Of a stretch of DNA of 64,000 nt, positions 12,501 to 23,568 are shown in pieces. The stretch is from Cenococcum geophilum 1.58 (Eukaryota > Ascomycota > Dothideomycetes > Gloniales > Gloniaceae). The notes under the pieces were generated by a model. That model made no database searches. It saw nothing but the letters and a program-made list of their open reading frames with translations, and was not told where the DNA came from. A program made the position numbers and the translations under genes. The stretch lies in the NCBI GenBank assembly GCA_001692895.1, contig KV748180.1, positions 2,722,195 to 2,786,194 of the forward strand, in the 5' to 3' direction. How positions within the stretch are numbered: the first letter of the stretch is position 1; each line of letters begins with the position of its first letter.

Positions 12501-13640
12501 AGAGGGCTATAACCTATTAAAACACTAGAGAGACTATAGGAGGTTATATTATAGGACTTTATTATTAAGTTACTAAAGTTAAGAGATCCTATTACTAGAT
12601 AAGATTATAACGCGATTTTAGTAATAGTAGATAAGCTTATAAAGTGGGGATACTTTATAGCATATACAGAAGAGATATTAGTAGAAGATATCGCTAAAAT
12701 CTATATTAAAGAAGTATTCGCAAGATATAGAGCATTAAGTAAGATTATATTAGACAGAGATCTAAGATTTATAGTAATATTTTAGGAAGTGTTCTTAATA
12801 GAGTAAGGAGTTTAAGCAGTAACTTCCACTATATATTATCCGCAGACAGACGGTTAAATAAAAAGACTAAACTAGACACTAGAGCAGTATCTAAGGCACT
12901 ATATTAATTACGTATAGAATAATTAGGTATTATTATTACCAGTTATATAGTTCGTATATAATACGACACCTTAAGAAGAAATAGGTATATTACTATTTAA
13001 GGCAAATTACGGATATAAGCTAAGAATATTATTATTACTATAATAAGTGAAGAAGATAAGTAGTATAGCTAAAGAAAGAATAAAGACGTTAATAAATCTT
13101 TATATAGACCTTANNGAATTAGTAAANNNAGTATAAGAGAGAATAANAAAGTANTATAANGCTAAGAGATCTAAGGGACCAGATCTTAAGGAGGGAGATA
13201 AAGTATAGCTACTACACAAAATTTTTAAGAGTTAACGACTAAGTAAGAAGTTAAACTACGTTAGACTAGGACCTTTTAAAATTAAGTAAAGGATTTCACC
13301 AGTTACGTTTAAGTTAAACCTACTAGCTAAAATAAAGATCTACCCTATATAGCATATTATAATATTAGAGCCAGTATATAGGAATATTAAGCCACTAATT
13401 TATAAAGCGGACACGTATAGAGGACAAGAAGAAGATAAATAGCAAGTTTTAAAGATTATTAGTTATAAGGACATTAATAACAAAATATAGTATAAGGTTA
13501 AGTAGATAGGCTATATTAAGACTACCTAGGAACTACTAGAGAATTTAAAAAATACTATAAAAAAGGTATAGGAGTATTAGAAGAAATTAGGTTAGGCAGC
13601 ATTAATAAAGAAGGATTACTAAAGAATGAGTTACCTAAGG
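9600..13640 (+). pseudogene. gypsy gag-pol polyprotein relic with chromodomain
   Basis: The frame holds for most of the length with many TAG/TAA. Landmarks: aspartic protease ALIDSGAIRNYIS at 10329; FIKIDLR then AYH near 11.1 kb; RT active site VYLNNIIIY near 11.29 kb, where YLDD has become YLNN; RNase H VIETDALDYILG near 11.73 kb; integrase ILVIVDKLIKWGYF near 12.62 kb and LDRDLRFI near 12.76 kb; a chromodomain remnant (YKVK, IGYIKTT, ELLENLKN) near 13.49-13.55 kb. Trp positions of these motifs are now stops, as RIP of TGG predicts. N bases near 13114-13160 break the sequence. Confidence 0.85.
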
Positions 13641-14335
13641 GGGACCTAAGAAGAGCAGTTACCGAGCTATTTGGACCTATTTCCTTCTCTATTGGAAGAG
13701 AATCTATTCTTTTATTACTAAGTTCCTATAAACCTTATTTTATAAGTTTTTACTCCTTAGAATAAACCTTTTTACGCACCTTCTTAAAATAGATTAACTA
13801 AGTAGACGCCGTAAGACGAGACTTAAGGGCCCGTTGCTAAGCATCGGCAGCCTCCCGTTTAGCGTCCTAAGAACGGCGCAATTTAGCAAAAGTAATAGAT
13901 AGCTTATTATCTAGCCGCATAGCAGCAAATTAAATATAAGACCCTAAAATAAATTAATTAGGGAACTAGACAACTATTAAGAGTAATAGGTTATATATAT
14001 TTAGCATTAAAGATAGAGCGAACGTTATAGGACAAATAAATATTTGCTTTAGTGCACTTTAAGTAAGAAAACGGTTGTTATAAAGATAGGTTCGCCAATA
14101 TAATATAAACCAACCCCTCTTTCAAATAGCAAAAATATAAAGACGGTATAATCTTACTAAGAGACAATATTGTAGCGATAGTGCGAATACGACAAGCAGT
14201 TAAAGAAGAAGAAATTGCTTTAGGTATAATAAGCAATAATATTAACTAAATTAATTAGACGGATATTACACCTCTAGTAAACAACTTAGAGATATTAAAA
14301 ATCTTTAAGGATAAAGATAAAAAGGAGGGAGATAG

Positions 14336-14656
14336 TGTTACGGACGCTTTAAGTATAATATTATAACTACTTAGGGAAGAGTTGGAAGAAGCTAGTTGGT
14401 TAATTTAAGCATAGTCTAGGATAGAGCCGATAGAACTATATGACGAGGAATAGTAACTAAGGTTATATGGGGTAATCTATATAATCTATAGGATCTATAT
14501 AATCCATAATAGAGTAGATAGAGTATACGTATATTATATATAAGAAGGATTTTATAGGAGTACAGTTGTGTATTTAAGGACCCTTAATCCCTACCTAGAT
14601 AGTTCCTTCCTTATAGTAATTCTTAGAATATAATTAGAGTTAATCTATTAGGTAAC
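14336..14656 (+). repeat. putative gypsy 3' LTR
   Basis: The start is well set by the adjoining polypurine tract and TGTTAC. The end at GGTAAC (14651-14656) is a guess from the expected TGTTAC...GTAACA pairing. No second copy in the window allows a check. Confidence 0.5.
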
Positions 14657-14879
14657 CACTCCACTAGTTATTATTACGTTGTTAACTTCTATACTTGCAT
14701 TACCTATATACCTAGCCCAATAATAAGCCTATTGTAGTTCCTGCTATAAGGTTCCGTTATATATAGCGTCTTAAAGATAAAGTTCTTATACTTATTTTAA
14801 CTTTTTAGTTAAAATATTATGCTATTAAAATCCTTAGCAATCTTATTAAACTTATTAAGGTCTTAAGCTAGAGCTAGCC

Positions 14880-16520
14880 TTTTATATAATAATATACTTC
14901 TAGGCGTAGAACTCTTATTCCAATATCTTTCCTAAAGCTCTTTAACGCTGTTAAGTATAGGCTTACGCTACTTTTTCTTCTAAACCTGCTTAATATATCT
15001 TATATAATAGGCTAGATAAAGAATAAGTACAGTGGCGTAAAGGGGCAAGTTATCTATTTTATAATAATATTTATTAAAGATATTCTAAGTATTTTTAATG
15101 CGTTTAGAGAACTCCTTATTAAATATATACTCCCTCTATTATATAATATTAGCTAAATTAAGAAATAAAAAGGGGGGATAAACTAACCTAGGATTTATTA
15201 AGGTGCTTAATTATAATATTTATTATAAAGAGTATATTCTTAAGCGTTGCTTTATATCCTTAGTATTTTAGGGTTACCTGGTAAAATATCTAAAGAAAAC
15301 TTTTTATTATATAAAGCGCCTCCTAGTTCTTTAGACTAAGATAGTCCTTTTTAAGCGTATTAAGGTTATGCTTAGTATATATATTAAGGGCAAACTCTTT
15401 CTTAATTGCTACGCTAAGCATAAAATACTAGCTATTCCATTTTATATAATTATTAAGCGGAATTCTTCTCCTTATAAGACTTTTAAACTCCCTTATATAA
15501 CTAGCTAAGCTATAGGTATATATAGTAATATTATAAAGCTTTTTAAGTACGCCAAGTTTCTAAAATATATTACTTTTTTCTTTCTCCTCTTTTGGATCTA
15601 ACTCTTTTTCTTTTACCTTATCTTCTTTATACGACTTAATATTATTAAAACTAATTAAGTTTTTAAAGAGGAAAGCCTATATGGTAAGGTTAAGAATATA
15701 ACCCTAATAGCGGATCTGTTAGTAGACAGGATTCTATTTAATTCCTTCTTTTTAAAGAAGCTAGTTACTTATTATATAATAGAGCTTATTATTTATAATA
15801 TAGTTATTAGATATAATGGCACCCAGCTTTTATATAATCCTATAGTCCTTAAGCACTAAAAGAAAAGTATTTTATTGCTCGTTCCCGCTATAGGAGGCTA
15901 CTATACAGAGGCCGAGAAGAGCGTTTATAAGCTTTTCCTAACTGTCTATAAAATGGCCGCAAATTATAAGAAGAAGGTAATTATTTAAAGAGGTCTAGAT
16001 ATTAATAGAGAGATAAATACTTATTAGTGTAGACTGCAGCCTCTTTTATATAATATCCTTTTATAATAGCTATAAGTTATAAATCTTTTTACTAACTGTT
16101 AAATAGGCTATAGTTATATGGCCGTTTACTTTAGGATTAATTAACTATAGAAGAATATAGAACTCTAGCTACTTAACTATTTAAAATAGTAAGTTTTATA
16201 TAATAATTAATGTAACAAGGGCCTTATTAATAACTTTTTTATTTAGGATTACTTGGAGTACTTCTAAATCTAGCTCTTCTATCTTATTTTAAGATGACGC
16301 TTTAAGGTAAAGGTCTTTTAATTAATCCTATATTGCTTCTTTTATACAACTAGTTTTAGGCTTAACTATAATGCTATACTTTAACGCTAAGTAGTTTTGG
16401 AAGTTGGAAGTTAACTATATAGCGTATAACTCTATATAGTGTTTACAATAGAATAAAAGATGGGCTTTTTTATTTTATATAGGCTTATTACTGCCTAGTA
16501 GACGGGTATGCTCCTATGTT
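14880..16520 (-). pseudogene. hAT-superfamily transposase relic
   Basis: Read on the minus strand from about 16.5 kb down. KLGAIISNNYIINN near 15.8 kb matches the hAT motif around the second catalytic Asp (now Asn), followed by RYxGYILNLTI, the RC-GH-LNL motif, near 15.7 kb, and IPLNNYIKWNS near 15.45 kb, the usual R/KWNS segment before the dimerisation half. The frame is largely kept while stops replace Trp/Gln. The ER-FS C-terminal hATC motif was not found; that end may have been cut by the gypsy insertion. No terminal inverted repeats or 8-bp duplication were identified for it. Confidence 0.7.
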
Positions 16521-16639
16521 AAAAGAGCTGAGCAACCTCTTATATTTTTTAATTTAGAGGTATTAATAGAGTTAAGAGCTTTTGATTCCACTTCTAAAGT
16601 TATATTTTATACGATAATAAAGAAGAAGAAGGCAACTAA

Positions 16640-17040
16640 AAATTTATTTGGGGTATGCCAAGACTTATCGCGATAAGGATATCTATTGTGCCTTATCGCG
16701 ATAAGATTTATCCAAAACAACCCTGCTCTTCGCAGCGTATCCTCTTGTCAGCCGGACATACCAGGTCAGGAACAAACTCGTGTAAGGATTGAAATCTACG
16801 TAGATGCAGGCTTATATACAGGCAGTGTAGTACCCCCCATAGGGGTCCCTGGAGAGCGGTGAAACTAAGCTAAAACTGGGCTAAAACTGACGTCTAACAA
16901 GTCGACACCTCTCCCTTTGCGGATAAAACGACATGCTGTCGCAGCCTAGATAAATAGACCACTGGTATTTGGAACCAGCCGTCTAAGAGCTTGCTCGCTT
17001 AACCGGCCGGCTTTAAGAGTTTATTCCTGTCTAATTAATC
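16640..17040. other. RIP-poor island between transposon relics
   Basis: Here GC content rises and CA/TG dinucleotides return. It holds two copies of the palindrome CTTATCGCGATAAG (16664-16677 and 16692-16705) and a TGTCAGC...CTAACA stretch (16747-16899) with LTR-like ends but no flanking duplication. It may be the terminal region of the hAT element on its left or a solo LTR. No coding signal is seen. Confidence 0.5.
16664..16705. repeat. pair of 14-bp palindromes CTTATCGCGATAAG
   Basis: Two identical perfect palindromes whose starts lie 28 bp apart. They could be transposase binding sites in a subterminal region or a stem-loop pair. Both are free of RIP changes. Confidence 0.75.
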
Positions 17041-17786
17041 TTAATTTATAGTCTAGAAAAATAGAAAAATAATCGTCTATAATAGCCGCATTTAGTATTA
17101 TAAAGGATAAAGTTGTGGTACTTAGCAGTAGGAATCTAGCAGAAGCTGTAGCGGATTAGAACCTCTAGTCTACTTATAATTAGCACCCGCAGCCGGACCT
17201 TCTTTAGCGATCGAGCCTTATCTCAGAGTCGCAGAACAATTTGCATGTTGTTTTTACCTTTATATTCGTCTAAAGCATCCAACACTATAATATACGATAG
17301 GTACGTGTTACCGCCGTTTAGCTTTAAAAGTAATCTAAGTACGAGTTGGCGGTATTAATCTGCGAGGGACTAGCTTATGATAATACTACACTCTATAAGA
17401 ATATTACGAATGTACCGCTGGACTGGCAGAATGTATATCGCAAGCTGTATAGTAATAGTAGTAATAAACTTTAGTAAACTCGTGGATATTATTAAGAGTA
17501 AGCCGTATAGAGTCGTACAGCTTTAACGGGAGTAGGTTAAGAGCTGTAGTGGAGGTAGGGAAAGGTAAGGCAAATGCAAGGTATTAATTTAGGTATAGAC
17601 GCGCACTAGATGTAAACAGGTTAAACGCATGTGATGTTTTAACTTTAAGTGGAAGGGTCTAAGCCTTTTTAGGCAGGGGTGTACGCATATCAGTTAGGGG
17701 GCGCATTAGTGATTAATGGCGCCCTAAATTAAAAGGCGTATTTGCTGCGAACGGTAGGAGGCTAAGCGGATTTTCTCGACCTATTA
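17041..17786. other. no gene recognised
   Basis: Moderately decayed DNA with mixed composition. I see no conserved motif or consistent frame. It ends at TA in front of the inverted-repeat arm at 17787. Confidence 0.4.
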
Positions 17787-18065
17787 CAGCCTGTACGAGC
17801 TTTGGCTTCTCCCCCCCCCTGGCGCGCAGCGGTATATATCTAATTTCGCTAAACCTGCAGCTAAATTAGTATGTAGGGCTAGTAGGAAGAGGTGTAGTGT
17901 GTGGCCCTGGCTTGGGCCACTAGAGCCACCTCGAATTTGAAGCTCAAATCTGAAGCTATTCGTGACTTGCCTCCCTTACCAAAACCGTGATATTTGCTCC
18001 AGATTGTGGTGTATTAAAGCTTCTTTCTCTCCTTAATATAAGCTCCAAACGTATAGCTGCTGCCT
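17787..18065 (+). repeat. inverted-repeat arm shared with 54.7-55.80 kb (transposon end)
   Basis: Starts CAGCCTGTACGAGCTT after a TA and matches, on the opposite strand, the segment that ends at 55796. Shared stretches include the C-run with CTGGCGCGCAGCGG, AATTTCGCTAAACCTGCAGC, AGGAAGAGGTGTAGTGTGT and CCACCTCGAATTTGAAGCT. Similarity fades near 18065. In the right arm this segment leads into a Tc1/mariner-type transposase, so this is probably a 5'-end fragment of the same family. The TA at 17874-17875 is the empty version of the site that holds a 767-bp MITE in the right arm. Confidence 0.8.
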
Positions 18066-18292
18066 CTATTAGTAGTCCCTCTGGCCGCCTACCTATATAA
18101 CGATTTCAAATGTCACTAATATAACCTTCCTTATTAATCGCCCGCCCACCTACTTTGACATAAAGCTTAAGTATAAGTACGGTGGTAACTCTCCCACCTG
18201 TATATAGTAGCCAAATTGGTATACAGTTCGAGTATCCTCTATAGTCTATATACGAGGGCCTATATACGTCGCAGCAGGCTGCCTTATTTGCT

Positions 18293-20090
18293 ATGGGTGA
18301 GCTTAATAAGATCCTAAACGATCTAGCAGCTGCTAAGGAGTATAATAATAAGGAAGTTTGACACTTTTACTACCTACAAGGTTATGATGCGGTAAGAGCT
18401 CCTATACAACCTCTATAATTCTTATAGTATATGAATATAGCTCCCCTTACATTGCTAAGTTAATCGTATACTTAAAGGCCTTTGTTAGCAGAGGCCTTAA
18501 CACCTAAATCTTTAGTAGAGAGGGAGGAGAATTTGGCTCTAAGGCTTTGAATAGAATAGGAAGAGCAGCTGGCCAAGCCTTCTAGTAGAGGTTCCTTCTT
18601 TAAATATCGCCTCTTAGTAACTGCCAAGATTAAGAAGATAAATCGCTTAGATTATTTCCTAACTTATACATTTCCTAAGGCTCGCCTTTATCTCTTAGTT
18701 ATATATAACCGCGAGGTTCTTCCTAAGGTTAATAAGGCTCTGCAGCGGAAGTACGCTGGCTGTACTTTTATAAGTAATGGGTGTAATAGTATTATAAAGG
18801 TTCTTAGGCGATTAAAAGGCTCCTCTAAAGCTACCTTCTAATTTAATCCTAGCTATATAATAGATTGGCTTAATTCCGAGAGTGAGCTTATAAGGCTAGC
18901 GAGAGCCTATTACGATTGCCCTAGTGACATAATTAAGAAGCTTAAAGTTAAGCTTACTCTTAAATATATTAAGACTATAGGATAGTAAGCTCCTTATCCC
19001 TTTGGCCGCTCTTTTATAATAATATAATTGGCTTTATAATTGGCTCCGGAATCCTTATAGAGCTCTCTACTAACTACGCCGCAGTATACGGCTAGTAATC
19101 TTGCGGCTTCCTCTATAGACCCTATAGCGAGCTTTATAAAGATATTTTAAAGGTAGTAATGTTATAAGAACTGTGGTAGTAACTGGTGCTAGGTGTATTA
19201 GTAAGTCAACTATAGGCTTATATAAGAGGATATAAAGAAGTGGGCTTAGGTAATGGATAAGGGCCTTACTACTAAATATACTCCTCCCGTTAAGTTAATA
19301 TAGAAGCTTTTTAATAAGAGGATAAGTAGTAAGAAGAAAGAAGAGCTTACTACTAAGGCTTCTATACCTAGTACTCTAGGTGTAGTTAATTAATTCTATA
19401 TTAACCCTATGGGTAGTTACTATAGGCGCCTATCTATACCTTTAGCGGCCTCTCTCTTAAGCCTAAAGTTGTTGCTAATTGCTCCTCTACCGCGCGCTTA
19501 AGGCCTTAATCGGCTTGCTAATTTACGGGAGTAGTATAAGTAGGCAGTATAAGAGTTAGAGGACTGGTAGGAAGATATTGAGGCCGTATATTAAGTGGTA
19601 TTTAAGAAGCGGTGGGACTTAAAGATGATTTAAGAGTAGAAGCTAAATAAGTAAGGAAAGACGCTAATTAAGGTAATGATTGAGGTAGGCGTTCTAGAGG
19701 CAATTACTAAGAGATTATAAATAGATATCAAGGAGTGGAGGGCTTTGAGAGGCCTTAGTGGTAGTAACTTTAAGAGCCTTACACTTAATTAGTAGTAGAT
19801 TTTTTAACTTAAGCCTATATCTGCTTATAGGCACCTATTATAATATATACTTTACTAGTAATCCTTATATAAATTGTATATTGTAAGTATAGAAGGTAGC
19901 TATACTAAGCTTTATACGTAAAGATACCTTACTCCCCCCTACTAATATAACCGCTATGGCGGAAATAGGCTCTTGCGCTCTTACCTTTGCCTCCTACTAC
20001 CTCTATATACTAGCTTAGAAAGCTTTTAAAGCTATTACCCTATTACTTTAGCGCCTCCTTCTAAGAAATAAAGTATTGCCGAATAAACTC
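18293..20090 (+). pseudogene. RIP-degraded fungal gene of unknown function
   Basis: ATG at 18293 opens 33 codons in phase (one TGA) up to a GTAAGA donor at 18392. A protein-like frame resumes near 18490 with LTPKSLVEREENLALRL and continues through KARLYLLVIYNREVLPKVNK. A later part near 19.5-19.75 kb reads as a helical C-terminus (LANLRE, YK, AV, ELEDW) of the kind common in fungal hypothetical proteins often found near transposons. Stops sit at likely Trp/Gln positions. Function unknown. Whether the early and late parts are one gene is inferred from the shared strand and near-continuous frame. Confidence 0.5.
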
Positions 20091-20525
20091 CTTTAGTTTA
20101 CTCTATTAAAAAAGAAAATGGAGATTTGACTGCCGTTTTTGGAGGGTTCTGTCGCCATTTTTGGAGGTCACGTTACTAAAACTCCCCACCGCCCTAAGCC
20201 TTTTGCTTACCGGTCTAACGTTAAGCCTCTCACTTACCTAGCCTGTGCCCCGTTTTTTACAGGCAGACCAGTTCATCCAGAAGTATAACCCTTTTACGCG
20301 CCTAGCGCTGAACCTATATATACTCCATAGCTCCTACCTCTAATCCGTTTAACCTAGGCCCCGTTTCTCTTATTCTTTACCCTCCTATCTCCTTAACCCC
20401 ACATTACTCTCTATACCCTTTCCGCTGTCACTACCCTAAGTTCTCTTCTAGCTCCCTAAAATACGGCGCGCTTAATTATTAAATTGCAGCTTATTATCCA
20501 GCGTTACTAACAATAAGTATATAGA
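20091..20525. other. RIP-poor leader in front of the recombinase relic
   Basis: GC-richer than its surroundings, with short direct repeats around TTTTTGGAGG and a TTAC(N7)A-type word at 20207-20218. It resembles an upstream or terminal region of the recombinase-bearing element. No terminal repeat could be confirmed. Confidence 0.4.
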
Positions 20526-22920
20526 TATGGATAGCGACGGTAATAGCTACCGGATAAAACTAACCGTCCTCGATAGTAATACCGACAGCACTACTAAATC
20601 TAAAAATGCTTACGAAGTATCCGCTCAAGCATGGCTTTATAAAAATTAAGACCATCTACTAGAATATTACCTCAAACAGTTAGAAGAGTTTAAGAAATCT
20701 AATTTTACGACGCAGAACTACGCCGATGCCACTATAGCTCTCCTTAACCGCATTAAAGAACACTAGCATTAGTAAGTAATAACCTATTTAGCGGCTTCTT
20801 CTTAGGCCTAACTTAGCAGAGAGCTAATAATTTCTAGATACTGCACCTATATAGGGAAAGACCCTAAGAAAACGTACCGAGTCCTCTCGCTTCGGCTCCT
20901 TTATAGCTTCTTTAACTAGTCCCTAAACTAGAAACGAGGAAAAGGTAGTAGAAAATGGTGCAGGACAAAGGTTTCTAGCTCGCTTAGCCTATACTAGAAG
21001 TACTATCGCCTTATATACAAGAGAGCGACCGAAGGGAAAATTGTTAGTAAACTAAACCGCTAGATATATAAGGTAATTACATTCCTAGTTAATCCTTTAA
21101 CCTAGTAAGGTAAGGCAGAGCTAAGATATCTTTCTTAGGTACTTTAGAAACTGGCGGAGAAACATAGTCTAAGCAAAAAAAAGTAAGAAAAGACTATTAT
21201 AGACGCGGAGGATCTCGCCCTAGTCCTTAAGACTAACTTAGTTACAATAAGGAAGCAATATATAGTTAGACAACATTAGATATAAGTGCATTTCTTAATA
21301 TAACTAGGTCTTTACACTGCGAGCTGACCTAAAGCTCTTCTAAACCTATGCTACTAACATATAATAATTACACTTATTTATAACCTAGAAGGCGGGCCTT
21401 ATAAGATCGTGCCTAAGTTTATATTTGAATTTACTAAGGAATATCTTAGCATGAAAGAAGCGTATATTCCCTTTCTACCCCATTCCTCTCCTTACGCTTA
21501 CAGAGAACCAGTAATACTTTCCCAATTCCTAAGATTATCTTTAACCCTTCGCTTATTCTTAGCCCTTACGTCTTTCTCCTAGGCCTTCTTTTTACGGACA
21601 AAGCTTTTACGGCCCCTAATCTAACGTCCGTAGAGCAGCTTAGCAAGCTATATATTAAGCCTAGGCGTAATAAGTTGCCACTACCACTCCGTTTAGACCT
21701 AGATAATATCCCTATATTTTGGCGATTAATTAAAACCCCCTACGGCCATAAGGTCTTACTTAACTAGCCTTTACTATACTTAACTCTTTTGCCCTAGATT
21801 AAGGACCTTAGCGCAATTACGGGATTTTAGTAGGTTACGCGCCTATATAGTCTCCATTACGGCGTAGGCAAGGCATTTAATAAGAATGGTAAGTTCTATT
21901 ATATAGAGCTAGTTCTACTAAAACCTTTTTAACGCCTATACTACCTAGGTAACGTAAGTAACGCCTTCCGGAACCTAATAATATAGTACGCCGACGCTCA
22001 AACGTTCCTAAAGCACTACCTTTCGCGGCGTGTTAACGTAGATACATAAGTAATCGTTTAAGGCTTAGAGCCTTAAGAAAAGTTAATAAAAGTAGTATAC
22101 TAAATAAGCCGATTAATTAACCCGCGGCGGCCACAGCACCTAATAATAAAACAATCCTTATTGGTAAACGAGAACCCGCGTATTCGTTCCTTAATCGAAG
22201 TTTAAAATAAGCTAAAGCTTAGCCTTAAGCGCAAAACCGCAGGAAGTACAGAATACCAAAAGCTTAGCCGAGAAATCACAAATAAAAGGCAACGTTAGAG
22301 AAATGCGCTATTAGAAAATATTAAGAAGAATTAGGACAACGAACAAGCTATAATTAATATTAAGCGGCAACTTTCTAAAGTTACATTTAGCAAGGATATT
22401 AAAGCAACCTTAAAATCTAATAATAATAGATCGGCCGAATATAAACGCCTTATTAAAGTGATTATAACGCTACCTGGCACGTCACTAAAAGATAAGATAT
22501 GCAGACGCAATAATGCCATTAATGCAGTTATAGATTACTGCAATATTAAGAAAGGCAGAGCGTATCGGCTAAGTCATTGCCAGAGACAGTCTAGGGTAGG
22601 TGTCGCCCTTAGCTAAGTTAAGATTAAAGAAGATGCCAAGATTTTAGAAGCGGCTAAAGCGCTAGAGAGTGCAAAGTTATCCTTATTTAAGGAGAAAAGA
22701 CCAAAGATATACTTTATCTGCCTTGGGAACCAAAAGCTACTAATTAGCAAGCGCATATATAGGTTCCATACTCCAACTACTTTTACGAAGCATTTTTGAC
22801 AAGCGCATCTCTCTAAACTCCTATAGTAGGGTAAGATCGAATATAACGTTTGCGAAGTAACCCTTAAGCATAAAATGCATCTTTAGAACCATACGCTTAG
22901 TATATATGGGACCTTTTCCT
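20526..22920 (+). pseudogene. DUF3435-type tyrosine recombinase with C2H2 tail, RIP-inactivated
   Basis: Starts MDSDGNSYRIKLTVLDS. Near 21.84-21.9 kb it reads LYSLHYGVGKAFNKNG, the DUF3435 segment normally with Arg before the YGAGKAF-like motif (here His, a C-to-T type change). Near 22.01 kb it reads FLKHYLSRRVNVDT, which would carry the nucleophilic Tyr. An Arg/Lys-rich middle follows, then a zinc-finger tail near 22.7-22.91 kb (IYFICLGNQKLL, TFTKHF, CEVTLKHKMHL). These proteins are DNA recombinases; relatives act as captains of Starship elements. About 800 codons fits the family. Many TAG/TAA stops make it dead. Small phase shifts in the middle could be introns. Confidence 0.8.
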
Positions 22921-23568
22921 AATTATTACGCGCTTATCTTATTATTCTTTACTACTTTTTATTTCATTTTAGTCTGTTATTATCCAATCCTATTCTAGTA
23001 TTTAGTAGAATAGATGTAATAACTGGGATTTTATAATTCGTCTGGGGGGGCAAGGGGTAATAGGTGAGGTAAGGGTAAGAGTAAGGTAAAGGATAAGATA
23101 AAGGGTGGGGTGAGGGGTAAGAGGTAAGGGGTAAGGGGTAAGGGATAAGGGGAGGGGAGGCTGATAGGAGATAGATAATACAGTTGCTATATAATATCTG
23201 ACGGACCGACTATAGACGAGATATACATTTAAATTTCTTAAATCAACCCAAATAGAGAAAGGAAGAGAAGTATTATATAATAACTTCCTACCTAAGCCGA
23301 TCTCCTAAGCTATATATCTTTACTTATGCATAATACTCGCACCTTTTATAATAAAGTATATAAGGGTAATTAGGGTCGAATAGATAACTGCTCTCCTTAA
23401 TATAATATATAAACTCGGCTTTGCAACCAATATTACGATAGGTCCTAGTCGTATAGAGGGTATTAAGACAGTTATTAATGTTTTCGCTTTTACGCTTAGC
23501 CGCGGCGCACCTCGCCTTGGCGGATTAAAGTAGTAATTTTATTTATTATAGCTAGGATTAAACAGCTT
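22921..23568. other. recombinase 3' flank with polypurine tract
   Basis: No gene is recognised between the zinc-finger tail and the BTB relic. It contains the purine-rich repeat annotated separately. Confidence 0.5.
23043..23165 (+). repeat. polypurine G/A tract, AGGGGTA-like repeats
   Basis: About 120 bases almost without cytosine, built from words such as AAGGGGT and AAGGGAT. It lacks substrate for C-to-T mutation on this strand. It could form G-quadruplex or triplex DNA. It is not canonical TTAGGG telomere repeat. Confidence 0.8.

Larger units (their letters stand above)
9550..14656 (+). mobile_element. Ty3/gypsy chromovirus, RIP-inactivated, 5' LTR not seen
   Basis: Plus-strand domains in order: protease, reverse transcriptase, RNase H, integrase, chromodomain. 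They are followed by a polypurine tract (AAAAAGGAGGGAGATA) and a TGTTAC start of a 3' LTR at 14336. Integrase after RT plus a C-terminal chromodomain places it among chromoviruses. I found no copy of the 3' LTR upstream of the gag-like region, so the 5' end is either truncated or decayed beyond recognition. The left boundary is approximate. Confidence 0.8.

Noticed and set aside
16747..16899. TGTCAGC...CTAACA stretch as a solo LTR
   Set aside because: End words fit but there is no flanking duplication (CCTCT against AGTCG) and no second copy in the window.
20207..20218. TTACCGGTCTAA, a fit to the TTAC(N7)A Starship target pattern in front of the recombinase
   Set aside because: Only five fixed bases, expected by chance in a few hundred bases on two strands, and no matching copy was established at a far end.
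23043..23165. Internal telomere repeat
   Set aside because: Words are AAGGGGT/AAGGGAT rather than regular TTAGGG, and periodicity is not constant.
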